Shown: piece by piece, positions 1 through 11,190 of the stretch
Numbering within the stretch: the stretch's first letter is position 1
Layout of the letters: each line of letters opens with the position of its first letter
DNA from: Xiphydria camelus
Taxonomy: Eukaryota > Arthropoda > Insecta > Hymenoptera > Xiphydriidae
DNA: 64,000 nucleotides
Assembly: GCA_963678675.1 (NCBI GenBank)
Contig: OY783191.1
Coordinates: 18,975,111 to 19,039,110, forward strand
Direction: 5' to 3'
Notes under the pieces: model-generated
What the model saw: the letters and a program-made list of their open reading frames with translations, nothing else
Database searches by the model: none
What the model was told of the DNA's origin: nothing
Program-made: the position numbers and the translations under genes

Positions 1-180
1 TAGACGTCGGGATGTTTGACTGCGGTAAGTTCCTCCTCGTAGAAAGCACCTTCGATGGGTTGATCCTTGTAATCCTTCAGCTGGTACGTCACTGGATTGG
101 GGCTCTTTACCCCAGCGATGGTGAATATCTCCGTTGTCTAGTTGGGTGTAAACCCTTCTCGAAGACGTGCTTAATCAGAG
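1..180. other. Unassigned sequence
   Basis: No open frame or repeat I can support. The 77-codon plus-strand frame here has no recognisable domain and runs into the duplicated block that follows, so I do not call it. Confidence 0.3.
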
Positions 181-360
181 CTGACGTCATGATGTCTCAA
201 GGTCTGCCAACAATTCCAGGAATTGGAAGTGCACAGCAGCGTTGAAATTTGATAGCAAGATTGCTCGGAGGTGACGTCATCATGTCTCAAGGTCTGTTAA
301 CAATTCCAGGAATTGAAAGTGCGTAGTAGCATTGAAATTTGATAGCAAGATTGCTCGGAG
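181..360. repeat. Tandem 90-bp duplication
   Basis: Two adjacent copies (181-270 and 271-360). Each begins with a TGACGTCAT palindrome (CRE-like) and ends with TTGCTCGGAG. About ten substitutions separate them. The GACGTCA core also recurs near 870 and 1200. Confidence 0.8.
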
Positions 361-422
361 CAAGTCCGAGCCTGCACGCACAAGTCGAAACCTGCACGCG
401 TGACGTTATCGGGGAGTGGGGA

Positions 423-645
423 GTTCGACCAATGGTGGAGCTCCGTGATGGCGCTGCGAGCGAGGTCGAGGGTTCGACCAATGGCGGAGCTCCGAGATGG
501 CGCTGCGAGCGAGGACGGGGAGTGGGGTTTCGACCAATGGCGGTGTTCCGAAATGGCACTGCAAGCGAAGTCGGGGAGTGAGTGTTCGACCAATGGCGGA
601 GGTCGGGGAGTGGGGGTTCGACCAATGGTAGAGCTCTGCGACGTC
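423..645. repeat. 56-bp minisatellite with TTCGACCAATGG core
   Basis: The core recurs at about 423, 472, 528, 584 and 616, giving periods of 49, 56, 56 and a truncated 32 bp. Each unit is GC-rich and contains a CCAAT pentamer. Open frames crossing it in several phases arise from the repeat and are not genes. Confidence 0.8.
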
Positions 646-855
646 AATTCAAATCCCCCGCCTAGACTATCTATTTATCTCGACGTTTACCTTGTTTCTA
701 CAAGGTGCTCAGGCGAAGTGGGAAGACAATTTGCAAATTGGTTAGGTTTTGATGATTCGCGTAACAGTTGGATTACAAATAAAGTAGACAGTGAAATAAC
801 AAATAATGATTCTTTTATTTACTTATTCCTTAAAATATGCAGAGGTAACTCGTGC

Positions 856-1215
856 GCTATGGGGGACAGGTGACGTCATAGAGCCTCTGGAAGTCTGTGC
901 ATACTCTTCCTTAATTCCTTACACTATACGACGCGCGTGTAGGTATGACCTTGAGTTAGATTCGTCACCCGCGCGAGGGCGCGCGCACATCATGTACTCC
1001 TAATTCTTCGCCGATATTATTTTACCGAACGTCGAACGCGCGCACTCGTGCGTTATTTTTCTGCTATACCGTATGACTCGCGAAGACTGCCATTGTTAGA
1101 CCCTACTTATTTATTCATCGTGTTCTTCGTTCGAATACATTTTACCGAATAATGCACTTCTATCGCTATATTGCAGACGTATGCTATGGGGGAACGGCGA
1201 CGTCATCGAGCCTCT
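856..1215. repeat. Dispersed direct repeat, two copies
   Basis: A ~33-bp block starting GCTATGGGGG and ending GAGCCTCT occurs at 856-888 and 1183-1215, both with an internal GACGTCAT. A second pair of related blocks (CACTTCT...GCTATA.TGCA.ACGT) lies at about 1155 and 1254. The region is a degraded direct-repeat array with no gene. Confidence 0.6.
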
Positions 1216-1506
1216 ATTCTTCATTCGAATTATTTTTAACGAGCAATAAATACACTTCTGCAGCTATACTGCAAACGTTTGCTGTTATACGCGTAGTGCG
1301 ATGTATTAAGAAGAATTTCCCCACCTCAGTAGTAGAAAATTTCGCCACCAGGCGGCGCGTTGAACTTTTTTTTTGCAGCTGCAAAAGAGGCGTGGGCTAA
1401 AGGTATATCGTAAAAGAAAACACGTTTAGCAAGGCGGTGGGATGGGAACGGCAGCCTGAGAGGTAGGGGATGCGTTACGTCGCACGGCGACCCTCCGTAT
1501 TGGGGC

Positions 1507-1570
1507 AACCACTATGGGAACTCCACCACCGTGAAGCTAGTCGCGACGGTGGGAATTCCCTATAGTGGTT
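1507..1570. repeat. Short palindrome
   Basis: AACCACTAT...CCACCGT is mirrored by ACGGTGG...ATAGTGGTT around a ~14-bp loop, forming a 64-bp hairpin. It may be a very short fold-back element. Confidence 0.7.
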
Positions 1571-1800
1571 CCGTTACTATTGATTGAAAATGGTTGGGTC
1601 AGAATTTGGCCGGTTATGTAGGAATGCCCCATATACAAGAGTGTAAGGAGCGTAAAACGTGCGAAGTTATTCAGATTAATTCCTATCTTTCTACATGACA
1701 AGATAGAACAAGACAATTAAATAAATACCAATATACATATAAACAGCACGCACATACGTATATTGTTCGTTTGATTGTTTTATTGCATCTCATCACGCTG

Positions 1801-2014
1801 AAAAATGCGAACTGAGGTATTGGTTTGGAGTCAGAAAATACTATGGAAGTGACACAACGCAGGGTCTAATATACTCATAATGCTTGTACATGCCCGTACG
1901 ATACTTGGGTAGGTACTATATTAGATTGGAGTCAGAAAATGCTGTGGAAGTGACGCATCACAAGTTCCAATATAATGCGTACATGCCCGTACGTATAGGT
2001 ATTTGCATAGATTA
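1801..2014. repeat. ~100-bp tandem repeat (family A), copy 1
   Basis: Two units of about 100 bp, each with TTGGAGTCAGAAAATRCTRT, TGACRCA and an ATGCCCGTACG block. A closely matching copy lies at 5677-5884 and resumes at 6789 after a mariner insertion. No coding potential is seen. Confidence 0.75.
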
Positions 2015-2151
2015 AACGCCATTTATTGCAAACTTTAAAAAGATACAATACAAAATGTGTTCCCCCGGAGGAACAATACTCCTCCGGAGGGAAAATAAAT
2101 GGCGCCTGGCGCCAGTATAAAACAATTTAGAATGATAGTGAGTAAGACATA

Positions 2152-2862
2152 CAGGGTGTAAAAAAATCCCGGGACGGCCGAATATTGTGAAAAATATTCG
2201 TCGCATAGAAAAACAAAAAAACACGTATTCAATAGTTTTAAAAGTTCTATCCAGCCATATTAAACTCGACCCCCTCCCCCTTTCCCGCGGGGGGGCGAGG
2301 GGTAACTTCAAATTTTTAAATGGAAACCATCAATTTTTATATCAGATTCGAGTTTTGCATTAAAAAATAAGAAACTTGTCTGAAATATTTTTTTGTATCT
2401 TGGGTAGATGGCGCTCCAATCGATGGGGAAAACATAAAAATACAAAATCCTAAAAATTAATGGAAAAAAACTTCAAAACGGAAAACAAGAAAACACGGTT
2501 TCAATAGTTTTAAAAGTTCTATCCAGTCATACCAAACTCGACCCCCCCCCCCCCACTCCCTCGATTTTAGGATTTCGTATTTTTATGTTTCCCCCATCGA
2601 TTGGAGCGCCATCTACCCAAGATACAGAAAAATATTTCAGACAAGTTTCTTATTTTTTAACGCAAAACCCGAATCTGAAATAAAAATTGGGGGTTTCCTT
2701 TTAAAAATTTGAAGTTACCCCTCGTTCACCCGCGGGGTGGGGGGTCGAGTTTGATATGGCTGGATAAAACTTTAACTATTGAAACCGTGTTTTCTTGTTT
2801 TTCTATGCGACGCATATGTTTTAAAATATTCGGCCGTCCCGGGACTTTTTTTTTACACCCTG
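2152..2862. mobile_element. Fold-back element with TA target duplication
   Basis: The 711-bp element starts CAGGGTGTAAAAAAATCCCG and ends with the mirror image, with TA on both sides. The arms are ~300 bp and pair almost throughout: the TAGATGGCGCTCCAATCGAT block near 2405 reappears inverted near 2590. No transposase. Ends plus TA duplication suggest a mariner/Tc1-mobilised MITE; this is inference. Confidence 0.8.
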
Positions 2863-2869
2863 TATAAAT

Positions 2870-3680
2870 ATAAGGGGGGCGGCTATCTTTCCACCCCCCG
2901 CTATTGGGGGCCCGCCATTATCACGGTAGAAAAAAGATTTATTGGTTTGGCGGACCCTAACAATGTGATATAGGAAATCCCTCGCCGCCCAGCGGTCGGG
3001 GGATGTGGCGCCATATCTGCGGGGACAAACACAGGACACCACAAAACACAGAAATCCATGGGCCACCCCAGGACCAGCCGCTCCACGCTCCTCTTTTCAG
3101 TGGACCAAGGCCGGCTGGCCCAGAGGGTACCCGCCCCACCGCACAACACAAGGACAGGACAAGACCACACGGACAGCACAGAACAACACAAATCACCAAT
3201 ACAGTACGGTGGGCAACATGTAGGTATGCAGATAGATTAAGGTTAAATTTAATAAATAGGTAAATTAACTAATATAGCATGATAATAACAATTGTACTAA
3301 TAATAGTAATAATATGAGACTAGTTTGGTAATAATAAAAATAGAGAAAATATTAATATTTAACAAGAAAGCAATTAGTAGGTAATGTAAACTGTTTAGTA
3401 TATAGCATAAATTTAGCACTCTTATTTTACAGGAGGGAAGGGCGGCCATTCAGTGATTCCGTGTATGCAAATAAGTAAATCAACGGCTCAATAAATAGTT
3501 TAAGCTAGGAGAAGTAAGTTAATTCATGATGTGGTAATTGCGTAACAGTGAAGCGGCAAATGAAGATGAATGAAGTGAATGAAAGAGATGAAATTATATA
3601 CAATAGGCGAAAGATGACATGAGTATGAAAAACTAAGAGAGCTGCCACCCAATAGCGGCCAGCCCTTTTCCAGACCAAGG
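2870..3680. other. Unassigned, partly GC-rich
   Basis: The stretch 3000-3220 is GC-rich, with overlapping frames on both strands but no recognisable domain. From 3240 to 3650 it is AT-rich without structure. I see no gene. Confidence 0.3.
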
Positions 3681-3992
<312 letters not shown>

Positions 3993-4332
3993 TGGGGCAG
4001 GTATGTAAGTATCATTTTCGGGTACAAGAGGCGCACACAGCCTGACGCCGGTCAAATGTTCCACGTATATGTCGCGTGACCAGATCGTGTCCGAAACAAT
4101 GAGTCGGCGCATCATTGATGCATACACGGAGAAATCCGTAGCCATCTCAGCACCTTCTTATTGCTCCAGTGCCACAACACGAGGGCACCGTCGATAAAGG
4201 CGCCAACCACGACCTGGTACCTCTGCGCCTGCAGCAGGTCAGTTAGAGAGGTGCGTATTTGGCGTGTCTCCGCGCTAGAGCGGGGCTAGAGCCTCATCCC
4301 ACTCCTGCAGGCGGTTCTCAAAAGGCATCGTC

Positions 4333-4855
4333 ACGTCTAAGATGGTAATGAGGAACTTGCATGAAATTTCTTTTTTCCTTGAAAATTTTACTGAATAAAG
4401 CTATCGTGTTATAAAAACCAGGAAGCACTGTATTTTTTAATAATATGTAACTATATTAGAGAAAAAGAATTAATTAATCGTGCCTTAAAAGCCTAAACCA
4501 CGCCCCGACCTAGAACGCAGTGTCATTGGCCTAGACGCTTTTACTGTTCCGTGACGTCACACATTCGATGATCATTGGCTAAATCTCAATTTCAACCAAT
4601 GACTGTCGAGTGCTCCTAACTACGTCCCGCCACAGAACGCAGTATGATTGGCCGATAGCGCTTTTACTGTTGCGTGACGTCACACATTGCTTCTCGCTGT
4701 TTGCGCGGCTCTTTCAAACGCTACATTTTTAACTCAAATTTGTGAAGGTATCCGACATGTTAACACCATAAGTTTATATGCCGTTGAAATTGTAATTTTT
4801 TACTCTATTTTTTAAGCGAATAAAAAAATCATGCAAGTTCCTCATTAGACGTGAC
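4333..4855. mobile_element. Inverted-repeat segment interrupting the R2-like element
   Basis: TAATGAGGAACTTGCATGA at 4346-4364 is inverted at 4829-4847. The inverted identity continues into TCACGTCTAA on the R2 side, with an 8-bp indel. The interior (about 4365-4828) is unrelated to R2 and holds the CRE/CCAAT duplication. It could be a MITE, or a rearrangement that duplicated a piece of R2 in inverse. Confidence 0.6.
4510..4690. promoter_or_regulatory. Tandem promoter-like block: two CCAAT + CRE modules
   Basis: Two modules 121 bp apart (about 4517-4566 and 4638-4687). Each has CGCAGT, an inverted CCAAT box (ATTGGCC), CGCTTTTACTGTT, then GTGACGTCACACATT holding a perfect 8-bp CRE palindrome. 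This resembles CCAAT/CREB promoter architecture, but no downstream gene is attached and function is inference. Confidence 0.4.
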
Positions 4856-5676
4856 CGGTCATCCCGGATAACTATATCCGGCCGAAGTTGGGCCAATTCG
4901 CCAACCACCCCTTCCACAGGGCGGTTTGTGGTCACAACGCCAGGCAGTTTCAAAGCTTTGACTAACCGAGCAACCATCGCATCATGCCGACGCTGAATTG
5001 CGTTCAAGTGAGGGGAGCAGTGTTCGAGCACATAGGACAAAGTCTCAAGGGTGTTTCCGTACCGTCGGCATCGTTTATCGTTCGCGTCCCAAGGCCTCGC
5101 CCCGTTAAGAGGCAGGACATTGAGACGCGCTCGATGAATGAAGCGCCAGTCAGAATGATGGCTGAGATGGAGCCAGCCTGTTGCCAGCCTTTTCAGGAGT
5201 CGGTCAACTTCACCGAGCGGCCCATTCTCCATCCTCATTCCCCTTAGACCGAAGTCCATACACGGCAGCACAAACTTGGCTACCGCGTCAAACTTCTGCC
5301 AAGGGGCGAGTTGGGAGGCATCAGTCGCTCTGAGGCATTCAACGATGTCAACGAGCGTCTTTATTGAGGTCTGACGCACGTTGGCACCGGTGGGCGTTCC
5401 CAAGTGGGGGTAGTCGTCAATATCCGTTAGGGCACGGACGGGCTCTTGGAGAGCGAACACAGTCGGCAGCACATCATGTGCAGGGTGGCACATTTGACCG
5501 GGTTAAAGTGCAGCCCAATCCGCTATGCTGCATTCTCCGCTGTGGACAGGAGGAGTCATATCCCCTCGTGGTCATGGCAACCAATGCAAGGTCGTCCGCG
5601 TACGCCAGAGTGTTCAATCTCGTCCCGCGTGCGTCGTACCCCGCGTCCGTGGACGCAAGAGCACGCAGTATGGGGT

Positions 5677-5884
5677 AAAATGCGAACTGAGGTATTGGTT
5701 TGGAGTCAGAAAATACTGTGGAAGTGACAGAACGCAGGGTCTAATATACTCATAATGCGTGTACATGTCCGTACGATACTTGGCTAGGTACTATATTGGT
5801 TTGGAATCAGAAAATGCCGTGGAAGTGACGCACCACAGGGTCAAATATAATGCGTGTACATACCCGTACGTATATTTGCATAGA
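5677..5884. repeat. Family A ~100-bp tandem repeat, copy 2
   Basis: Two units matching 1801-2014 closely. The repeat resumes at 6789 on the far side of a mariner element, so at least three units existed before the insertion. Confidence 0.75.
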
Positions 5885-5886
5885 TA

Positions 5887-6786
5887 CAAGGATCATTTGA
5901 AAAGTTTCCGGCCTTTTTAGGAAAAAAGAATATATTTGAAGGTAAAAAAAATTTATTTCTCAACATAGTCTCCTGGTAACTCGATACATTTAATCCATCG
6001 TTACTCCCAACCTTCAAGCCGCCAGGAAAAAATTCTTTTTGTCCACCTAAAAAATACCGGTCTACAGCGATTTCCACCTCGGTATTTGTCCCAAATTCCC
6101 CCCCCCCCCCCCCCAAGAAATTTTGAATCCAGGTTTCATCGACGGTTTTCAAACATCGCAAAAATTCAGCTGGATTTTTTTTATATAGCTCAAGACACTC
6201 GGGCGACATGTCAAGCCGTACGCGCTTTTCAACAAACGCGACACCCAGCGTGCGGATAATTTTCTCATACCCAAATCCTCGTGCAAAATCTTATGCACCC
6301 GTTCAACTGATATCTTACAAGCCTCAACAAATTTGTTCATGGTCAATCGACGATGTTCCATCACAGTTTTAGTGCACTAAGTTCACAATTTCGTCAGTTT
6401 AAACAGTTTTTGAGCGCCCAGAACGTTCATAATAAAAAATGCTAATACGGCCTCGTTTGTACTCAGCCACCTAATGTTTGACGGTTGTGTACGAAGGGGA
6501 TACTTCACCGTATACTGAGTCTAACTCGTCTTTTATTTCCTCAGTTTTTTTCCTTTCAAATAAAGGAACTTGATCTCACTGCGCGATACTCTATTTTCTC
6601 CATTGTCGACAGAAAATATCTCCTGTCAACTTTCTAAAAGTGCCATGAGCAAAGTACTGATTGGAATGACATGACATTTGTATGGGATAGGTACATATAT
6701 CAATGCCATTTATCAGACAATAGCAAGAATTACATTTTATCATGACTACTTGTCTATAAGGCCGGAAACTTTCCAAATGACCTTCG
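5887..6786 (-). mobile_element. Mariner element, internally deleted, 900 bp
   Basis: The ends are ~28-bp imperfect inverted repeats containing GGAAAGTTTCCGGCC (left copy GAAAAGTTTCCGGCC), with TA at 5885-5886 and 6787-6788, the mariner target duplication. The length is well short of a full mariner (~1.3 kb). It sits inside repeat A. Confidence 0.9.
5953..6603 (-). pseudogene. Mariner transposase relic lacking the catalytic core
   Basis: In the family this is a DDD transposase that cuts and pastes at TA. Reading back from ATG at 6601-6603 the N-terminal helix-turn-helix half is clear: EIKDELDSVYGEV, YTTVKH, RRLTMNKFVEACKISVERVH, ILHEDLGMRKLSARWV, then NPAEFLR..TVDETWI with the first catalytic Asp. 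The frame next enters a poly-C/G tract (about 6099-6117) and resumes at the C-terminus: TEVEIAVDRYF, then in another phase RWIKCIELPGDYVEK and stop at 5953. About 130-150 residues with the second and third Asp are missing. There are also early frameshifts and in-frame stops. It cannot be active. Confidence 0.85.
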
Positions 6787-6788
6787 TA

Positions 6789-6893
6789 CTATATTGGTTT
6801 AGAGTCAGAAAATGCTGTGAGTGACGTTCCGCAGAGTCCAATATAATGCGTGAACATGCTCGTACGAGTACATATATTTGCGTAATCTTGGAT
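6789..6893. repeat. Family A repeat, third unit
   Basis: It begins CTATATTGGTTTAGAGTCAG, directly after the mariner TA, and matches units at 1926 and 5790. Confidence 0.7.
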
Positions 6894-6950
6894 CCGATAG
6901 CGCCAACCGATATGCATGTGCTACGCTGGCGTGTATAGAGGGGAACGGAT

Positions 6951-7340
6951 TGTATACAGGGTGTAACAAAATAAGTGTAAAACATTTCAGGGGGTGATTC
7001 CTCATCGAAAAAGGGATAGGGTCTTTCATATAAAGAAACTTCATTTGAGAGCATCCCTTGTTAAGATACAGCCCCTTACAGGGGGTACATAAAATTTGTT
7101 TTACAATTTTTTTCACAAACACTAAAAAAGTTACAAATTGAAATTAACGCGACATTTTCTACTATCAAAAAGACACTTAGCCAGTAATTTATTTGGTTTA
7201 CCCCATGGTTGTAAGGGGTGGAAAACGCAACGCAAGGGATGCTCAAATGAAGTTTCTTTATATGAAAGACCCTATCCCTTTTTCGATGAGGAATCACCCC
7301 CTGAAATGTTATACACTTATTTTGTTACACCCTGTATACA
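6951..7340. mobile_element. Fold-back element with TGTATACAGGGTG ends
   Basis: A 390-bp palindrome. TGTATACAGGGTGTAACAAA at the left is mirrored at 7321-7340. The arms (~95-110 bp) include CTTTTTCGATGAGGAATCAC and its inverse. Protein frames seen in both arms are mirror artefacts. No coding content. Confidence 0.85.
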
Positions 7341-8129
7341 AATTGGTCTGATATAACTAACAAAAATGTCCATTACTATATTACATAAAATTAGTATCAA
7401 AAGATCATTTAAAATATAAAAATCTACTATGGAGGCACCAGTATTACACACTTTAAAAATTAAATACGAAAACCCGATAAAATGCAGATACGAGGTACTG
7501 CACTTTGACCCTCGATAAGTAGTTAGAGCCATCTACAGGAGAACAGCAGCTGTTAATGCAACCTCCTAATATATTCTAAATTATGCGCTATTGATTGCTG
7601 ATCTAAGGTTACGACATGATTGGTTCTAACAACTTTCAGTGCCTGACAATTGCTTCTGAAGAAAATCTCTAAGCTCTATTCGCCGGGCAGATGTAACCAC
7701 GTGGCTATGCACGAAATATCAAACATTAGTTAGGGTCATTGTTAGGGTTAGAAAGTTCGTCTCGCTAAAAGGTCCGGTAATGGAGAGCCTTTAACATCGC
7801 AATGTTCAGCGTTTCGTAAATTTGATGATAAGTAGGGAATCGCGGCACATGCAAGTGACTCCAAGCTCAGTTGACATTGCAGAATACCTGTTGAAAACAA
7901 TAATACCGACGAAATATGAAGAAAAACTCCGACGATAAAATATTTTACAAATCACTACGTAACTTGTACAAATAATCACGAATTTGCCAACCTCCATTGG
8001 AACAATGAAAATAAAGATATTTTACTTCGTAGACATTTAAAGATGCTAAAAAATATTGTATAGAAAAAGAGACCCAAGAATTCCACGACTAGGCGGCACC
8101 GCTCCTAAACTTATGCCTAAAATGAGACA

Positions 8130-8295
8130 TACGTAGGTTTCAAGTTCGACATGCACCTATTCGTAGTTTCCCGTGTCCAAGTACATGAGACCACAATTTT
8201 CGAAGTTCATGTCTAACGCACCTGTAGCTTTCGGGCTCCGGGTGTATCTCCTCTGACTATTTCCGGGACATTCTTCGGGACGTTTTCTGAGAAAG
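8130..8295 (-). repeat. 30-bp repeats, left arm
   Basis: About five divergent copies of the same 30-bp unit as at 10310-10757, in the same orientation, followed by a CGGGACATTCTTCGGGACG variant block matching (inverted) about 10860-10920. Confidence 0.6.
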
Positions 8296-8850
8296 GGTAT
8301 AGCTGGATAAGCATATAAAAAGTGCCCCCGCTTGAATTTTTTTTCCCATTCAGGTATATTGTGTGTTTATATATAAGTAAGCTCTCAGTAAATTTTTAGA
8401 CAAAAATATTGATTTATAATCAAAAGTTATCGTCAAAAAACCGAAAAACGAAAATATTTTTTATCTCGAAAAAACTACTCGACCGATTTCGCACAGCAAA
8501 ATATGTTATGCATCATCATGTAGCTAAAAAAAATTTGGATTGTTTCGCCCATAAATAAAGAAAAACAAGTTTGAATTTTTCAATAATTTTTATTTTGCAT
8601 ATAAAAAATAACACCCCCGCCGTTTTTTAAATATAGATTCTAGCACGACTAAACTATGACATATAACTTTTACAAGATGATTCTTTCGAGTAGTTTTCGA
8701 GATAAAAAATATTTTCGTTTTTCGTTTTGACGATAACTTTTGATTAAATCAATATTTTGATCTACAAATTTACTGAGCTTACTTATATATAAACACACAA
8801 TATACCTGAATGGGAAAAAAATTCGAGCGGGGGCACTTTTTATATGCTTA
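8292..8850. mobile_element. Palindromic element nested in the FB-like arm
   Basis: TAAGCATATAAAAAGTGCCC at 8308 is inverted at about 8831-8850. The arms are ~170 bp, including TTATATATAAGTAAGCT. The start (GGGTATAGCTGGATAAGCA) resembles the ends of the large palindrome at 39250-41230, suggesting one end-sequence family. Confidence 0.75.
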
Positions 8851-9605
8851 GGGCCGGTTGTATAACCTTTCCTAGGACTTTTAGTACGAGATCCCACTGC
8901 AAAATTATGTAGGTATCTGTTTCCTGGTATCCGGTTTTTTCAATGAAACTTAATTCAAATTAATGATTAATGCCAATGTAATGTATTACTTCCGGGTTGC
9001 ATATAAAAAAATTGGCCACAACTATTTTTAATTAAATATACTGTAAGTAATGTATTTGTATGAAATTGAACTAGGTATATGTTTTTTAAGTGAATGAAAC
9101 GTCATTTAAAAGAAAATGATGTAAAGAATGTAGAAAAATATGGTTGCCAGCTCTCAATCAGCCGCAACCTCTAGGCAACCAGGTGTACACAGGTACATTA
9201 TTGTTGATTATTTACGCTCATCGTGTTTTTCAAGAAAATAATATACCAAATTGACCAATTATCACCCAACTAAAACCGTGGGTAGAATCTCCTAAAAGTG
9301 TCAGTATTAGCGTTTTAGGAAGCGTTTTAGTCGAAATACTATGAGTGGGAGAAAAAAGCAGAAACGATGTGCACGCGTTCGCAGTGCAAAGAGGCAACGC
9401 AATTAAGGACCGAGCCATCCACTGCACGTGAGGCTCGGGAAGGAAACTCGAAATTGTATACAGTAAAAACGGTCCGATAACAGCTCCGTTCCTAGTGAAA
9501 GTTAGAGGAGAAAAGGGAAAAAAGGATACACATCCTTGAGTACCTATTTTGAAAGTCGAACCGAGAAAACCCGTCCTTTCTTGCCTAGGTGCTTAACCGG
9601 CCCAT
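8850..9605. mobile_element. Possible element with GGGCCGGTT ends
   Basis: GGGCCGGTT with CCTAGG nearby at 8850-8876 is mirrored by CCTAGG...AACCGGCCC at 9583-9603. The interior is AT-rich with no gene. The short termini make this weaker than neighbouring calls. Confidence 0.35.
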
Positions 9606-9822
9606 ACACGATCCTGCATAACTGTCACATTTGAACGAAGAACCAATGCGTGCGTGCAAATGCGAATGTTTAAGTCACAAAACTGATAGCTCTGCCATTC
9701 ATTTGTTTTCGAAGTACGTATACCGCTCAGGTGCCGCTGGAGTCATTTATAATTAAATTTGGCTTCAGAGGAGTGCGCTGCGTTTTTCGCAAAAACAGCG
9801 AAAAGTGTCGAACGTCTGCTTT

Positions 9823-10065
9823 CCCGGTAGCTGTCAGTTCGGGAGATCAAAGTGTCTAATCTCGAAATCGTGAATCTGTGGATAATGGTAAGTAATTTGT
9901 AGAAGTGATAAGGAATAATAATTCGGGTTTTTAAACACTGGGGGAATTTCATCGAAGAAATCCGTATGATTATTTCTTATCACTTTTACAAATTACTCAC
10001 CATTGTTCACAAATTCAAGATTTCGAAATTAGACGCTTCGATCTCCCGAATTGACAGCTACCGGG
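9823..10065. mobile_element. Small palindrome of the 55-56 kb family
   Basis: CCCGGTAGCTGTCAGTTCGG at 9823 is mirrored at about 10046-10065. The arms (~115 bp) match the outer arms of the element at 55079-56530, including TTTTTAAACACT near the centre. It looks like an internal deletion derivative of that longer element. Confidence 0.8.
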
Positions 10066-10120
10066 ACACGCTAACTGTACAAACTGAAAAGTAAATTGCA
10101 ATTTTGCATCACCGTGTGTA

Positions 10121-10313
10121 GGCCGGTTTATAGCGGACTTCTACATATTCTACAAGTCTTGTAAAATTATTAGCTACACTTATAGGACCTTTCCCTATTT
10201 CTTACAAGTGTGGCGATGAAGCTTGTTACAGAATACTTAAGGACTTATAACTACAAGTGAATTTCTTACAAGTCCTACACTTGTTACACTTGTATGGCTT
10301 GTGTTATAGGCCC
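10121..10313. repeat. ACAAGT/ACTTGT-rich short element
   Basis: Bounded by GGCCGGTTTATAGC and the approximate mirror GTGTTATAGGCC. The interior carries many TACAAGT or ACTTGTA words on both strands. No coding potential; probably a small MITE. Confidence 0.45.
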
Positions 10314-10757
10314 CAGATCTACGACACCGTAGTTTTCTAAATCGAGGTACAGCGCATCGTACGTTTCTGACTTCAAGTGTATCGCTTCGTATTTTTTCGC
10401 GTCCAGGTATATCACGACGTGGTTTTTAAAGCCCAGATAGATAGCATCGCAGGTTTCAGGCTCCATATGGATCCCTTTTTAGTTTTCCGCGTCCAGGTAT
10501 ACCGCACCGTAGTTCTCAAAGTCCAGATATAGTGCACCGTAGGTTTCGAGCTCTAGGTGGACATCTTTGTAGACTCCCGCATCCAGGTGTACTGCACCGT
10601 AGTCTTCTAGGTCGAAGTAAAGCGCATCATCGTTTCCGGGTCCAGGTGTATCGCTTCGTAGTTTTTCGTGTCCAGGTATACCGCGACGTAGTTTTCAAAG
10701 CCTAGGTTGAGAGCCCCGCAGGTTTCAGGTTCCAGGTGGATCCCTTCATAGTTTTCC
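10310..10757 (-). repeat. 30-bp tandem array, about 15 units (decapeptide periodicity)
   Basis: About fifteen consecutive units of 30 bp (one of 29), typified by CGTAGTTTTCAAAGTCCAGG. On the minus strand they read as a ten-residue repeat of the type ENYGAVYLDL / ETYDALYLDL / KKYEAIHLKS, with Tyr-Leu and a leading acidic-aromatic pair kept although bases vary. One 29-bp unit shifts the frame and a TAA interrupts it, so no intact protein exists now. I do not recognise the peptide repeat. Confidence 0.8.
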
Positions 10758-10789
10758 ACGGGAGACTATGAAGGGATCCACCTGTAGCA

Positions 10790-11190
10790 TGAAACGTACG
10801 ATGCGCTGTACCTTGGCTTAAAAAGCTACAATGCGGTGTAGGTACCTGGACGTGGAAAACGTCCTGGAGAATGTCTCGAAGAAGGTTCCGGAAAAAGTCC
10901 GAAGAATGTCCTCGAAAAGCCCTAGAAAACATCCCGGAGATATACCCGGAACCTGGAACGTGCAATGCGCTGTACCTCGACTTTGAAAAGTACGATGCGG
11001 TGTACCTGGACACGAAAAACTACGAATAGATACACCTGGAGTCTGAAATCTGCGGTGCTCTCAATTTGGGCTTTGAAAACTACGTCGCGGTATACCTGGA
11101 CGCGAGAAACTACGAAGAGATACACCTGAAGCCGGAAACGTACGATGCGCTGTACCTCGACTTAGAAAACTATGGTGCGGTACGGTTTTA
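10790..11190 (+). repeat. 30-bp array, right arm (plus strand sense)
   Basis: The mirror array, reading ETYDALYLGL, DTKNYE, ESEICGALNLGFENYVAVYL on the plus strand with stops. A block at about 10860-10935 has a different CTCGAAGAA/GTTCCGGAAAA repeat. It supports the two-armed structure. Confidence 0.75.

Larger units (their letters stand above)
4033..5678 (-). pseudogene. R2-like non-LTR retrotransposon, 3' part (RT, zinc finger, RLE)
   Basis: Read on the minus strand it runs from the RT palm to the C-terminus of a site-specific-type non-LTR element. Seen: the RT catalytic motif YADD near 5605-5616; the downstream RT/thumb region with PHLGTPTG (about 5400); an ETLSYVLEHC zinc-finger block (about 5010-5060); the RPDIVI motif of the restriction-like endonuclease (about 4870); and, across an interruption, LDVTMPFENRL (about 4330) and [16 protein letters not shown] (about 4080). 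In the family these modules reverse-transcribe and nick the target. Damage: two frameshifts between YADD and PHLGTP, Tyr where the second zinc-finger Cys is expected (CRRYG), and stops in the endonuclease. The 5' end is cut at 5678 by repeat A, and the 3' frame runs into the GA microsatellite. It is dead; no rDNA flank is visible, so R2 in the strict sense is unproven. Confidence 0.8.

Noticed and set aside
287..873. Several overlapping frames of 80-157 codons near 400-870
   Set aside because: They follow the 56-bp minisatellite in all phases on both strands, so length reflects repeat composition and not coding.
2901..3263. Overlapping frames on both strands in a GC-rich patch
   Set aside because: No domain, no splice context, and frames open equally on both strands.
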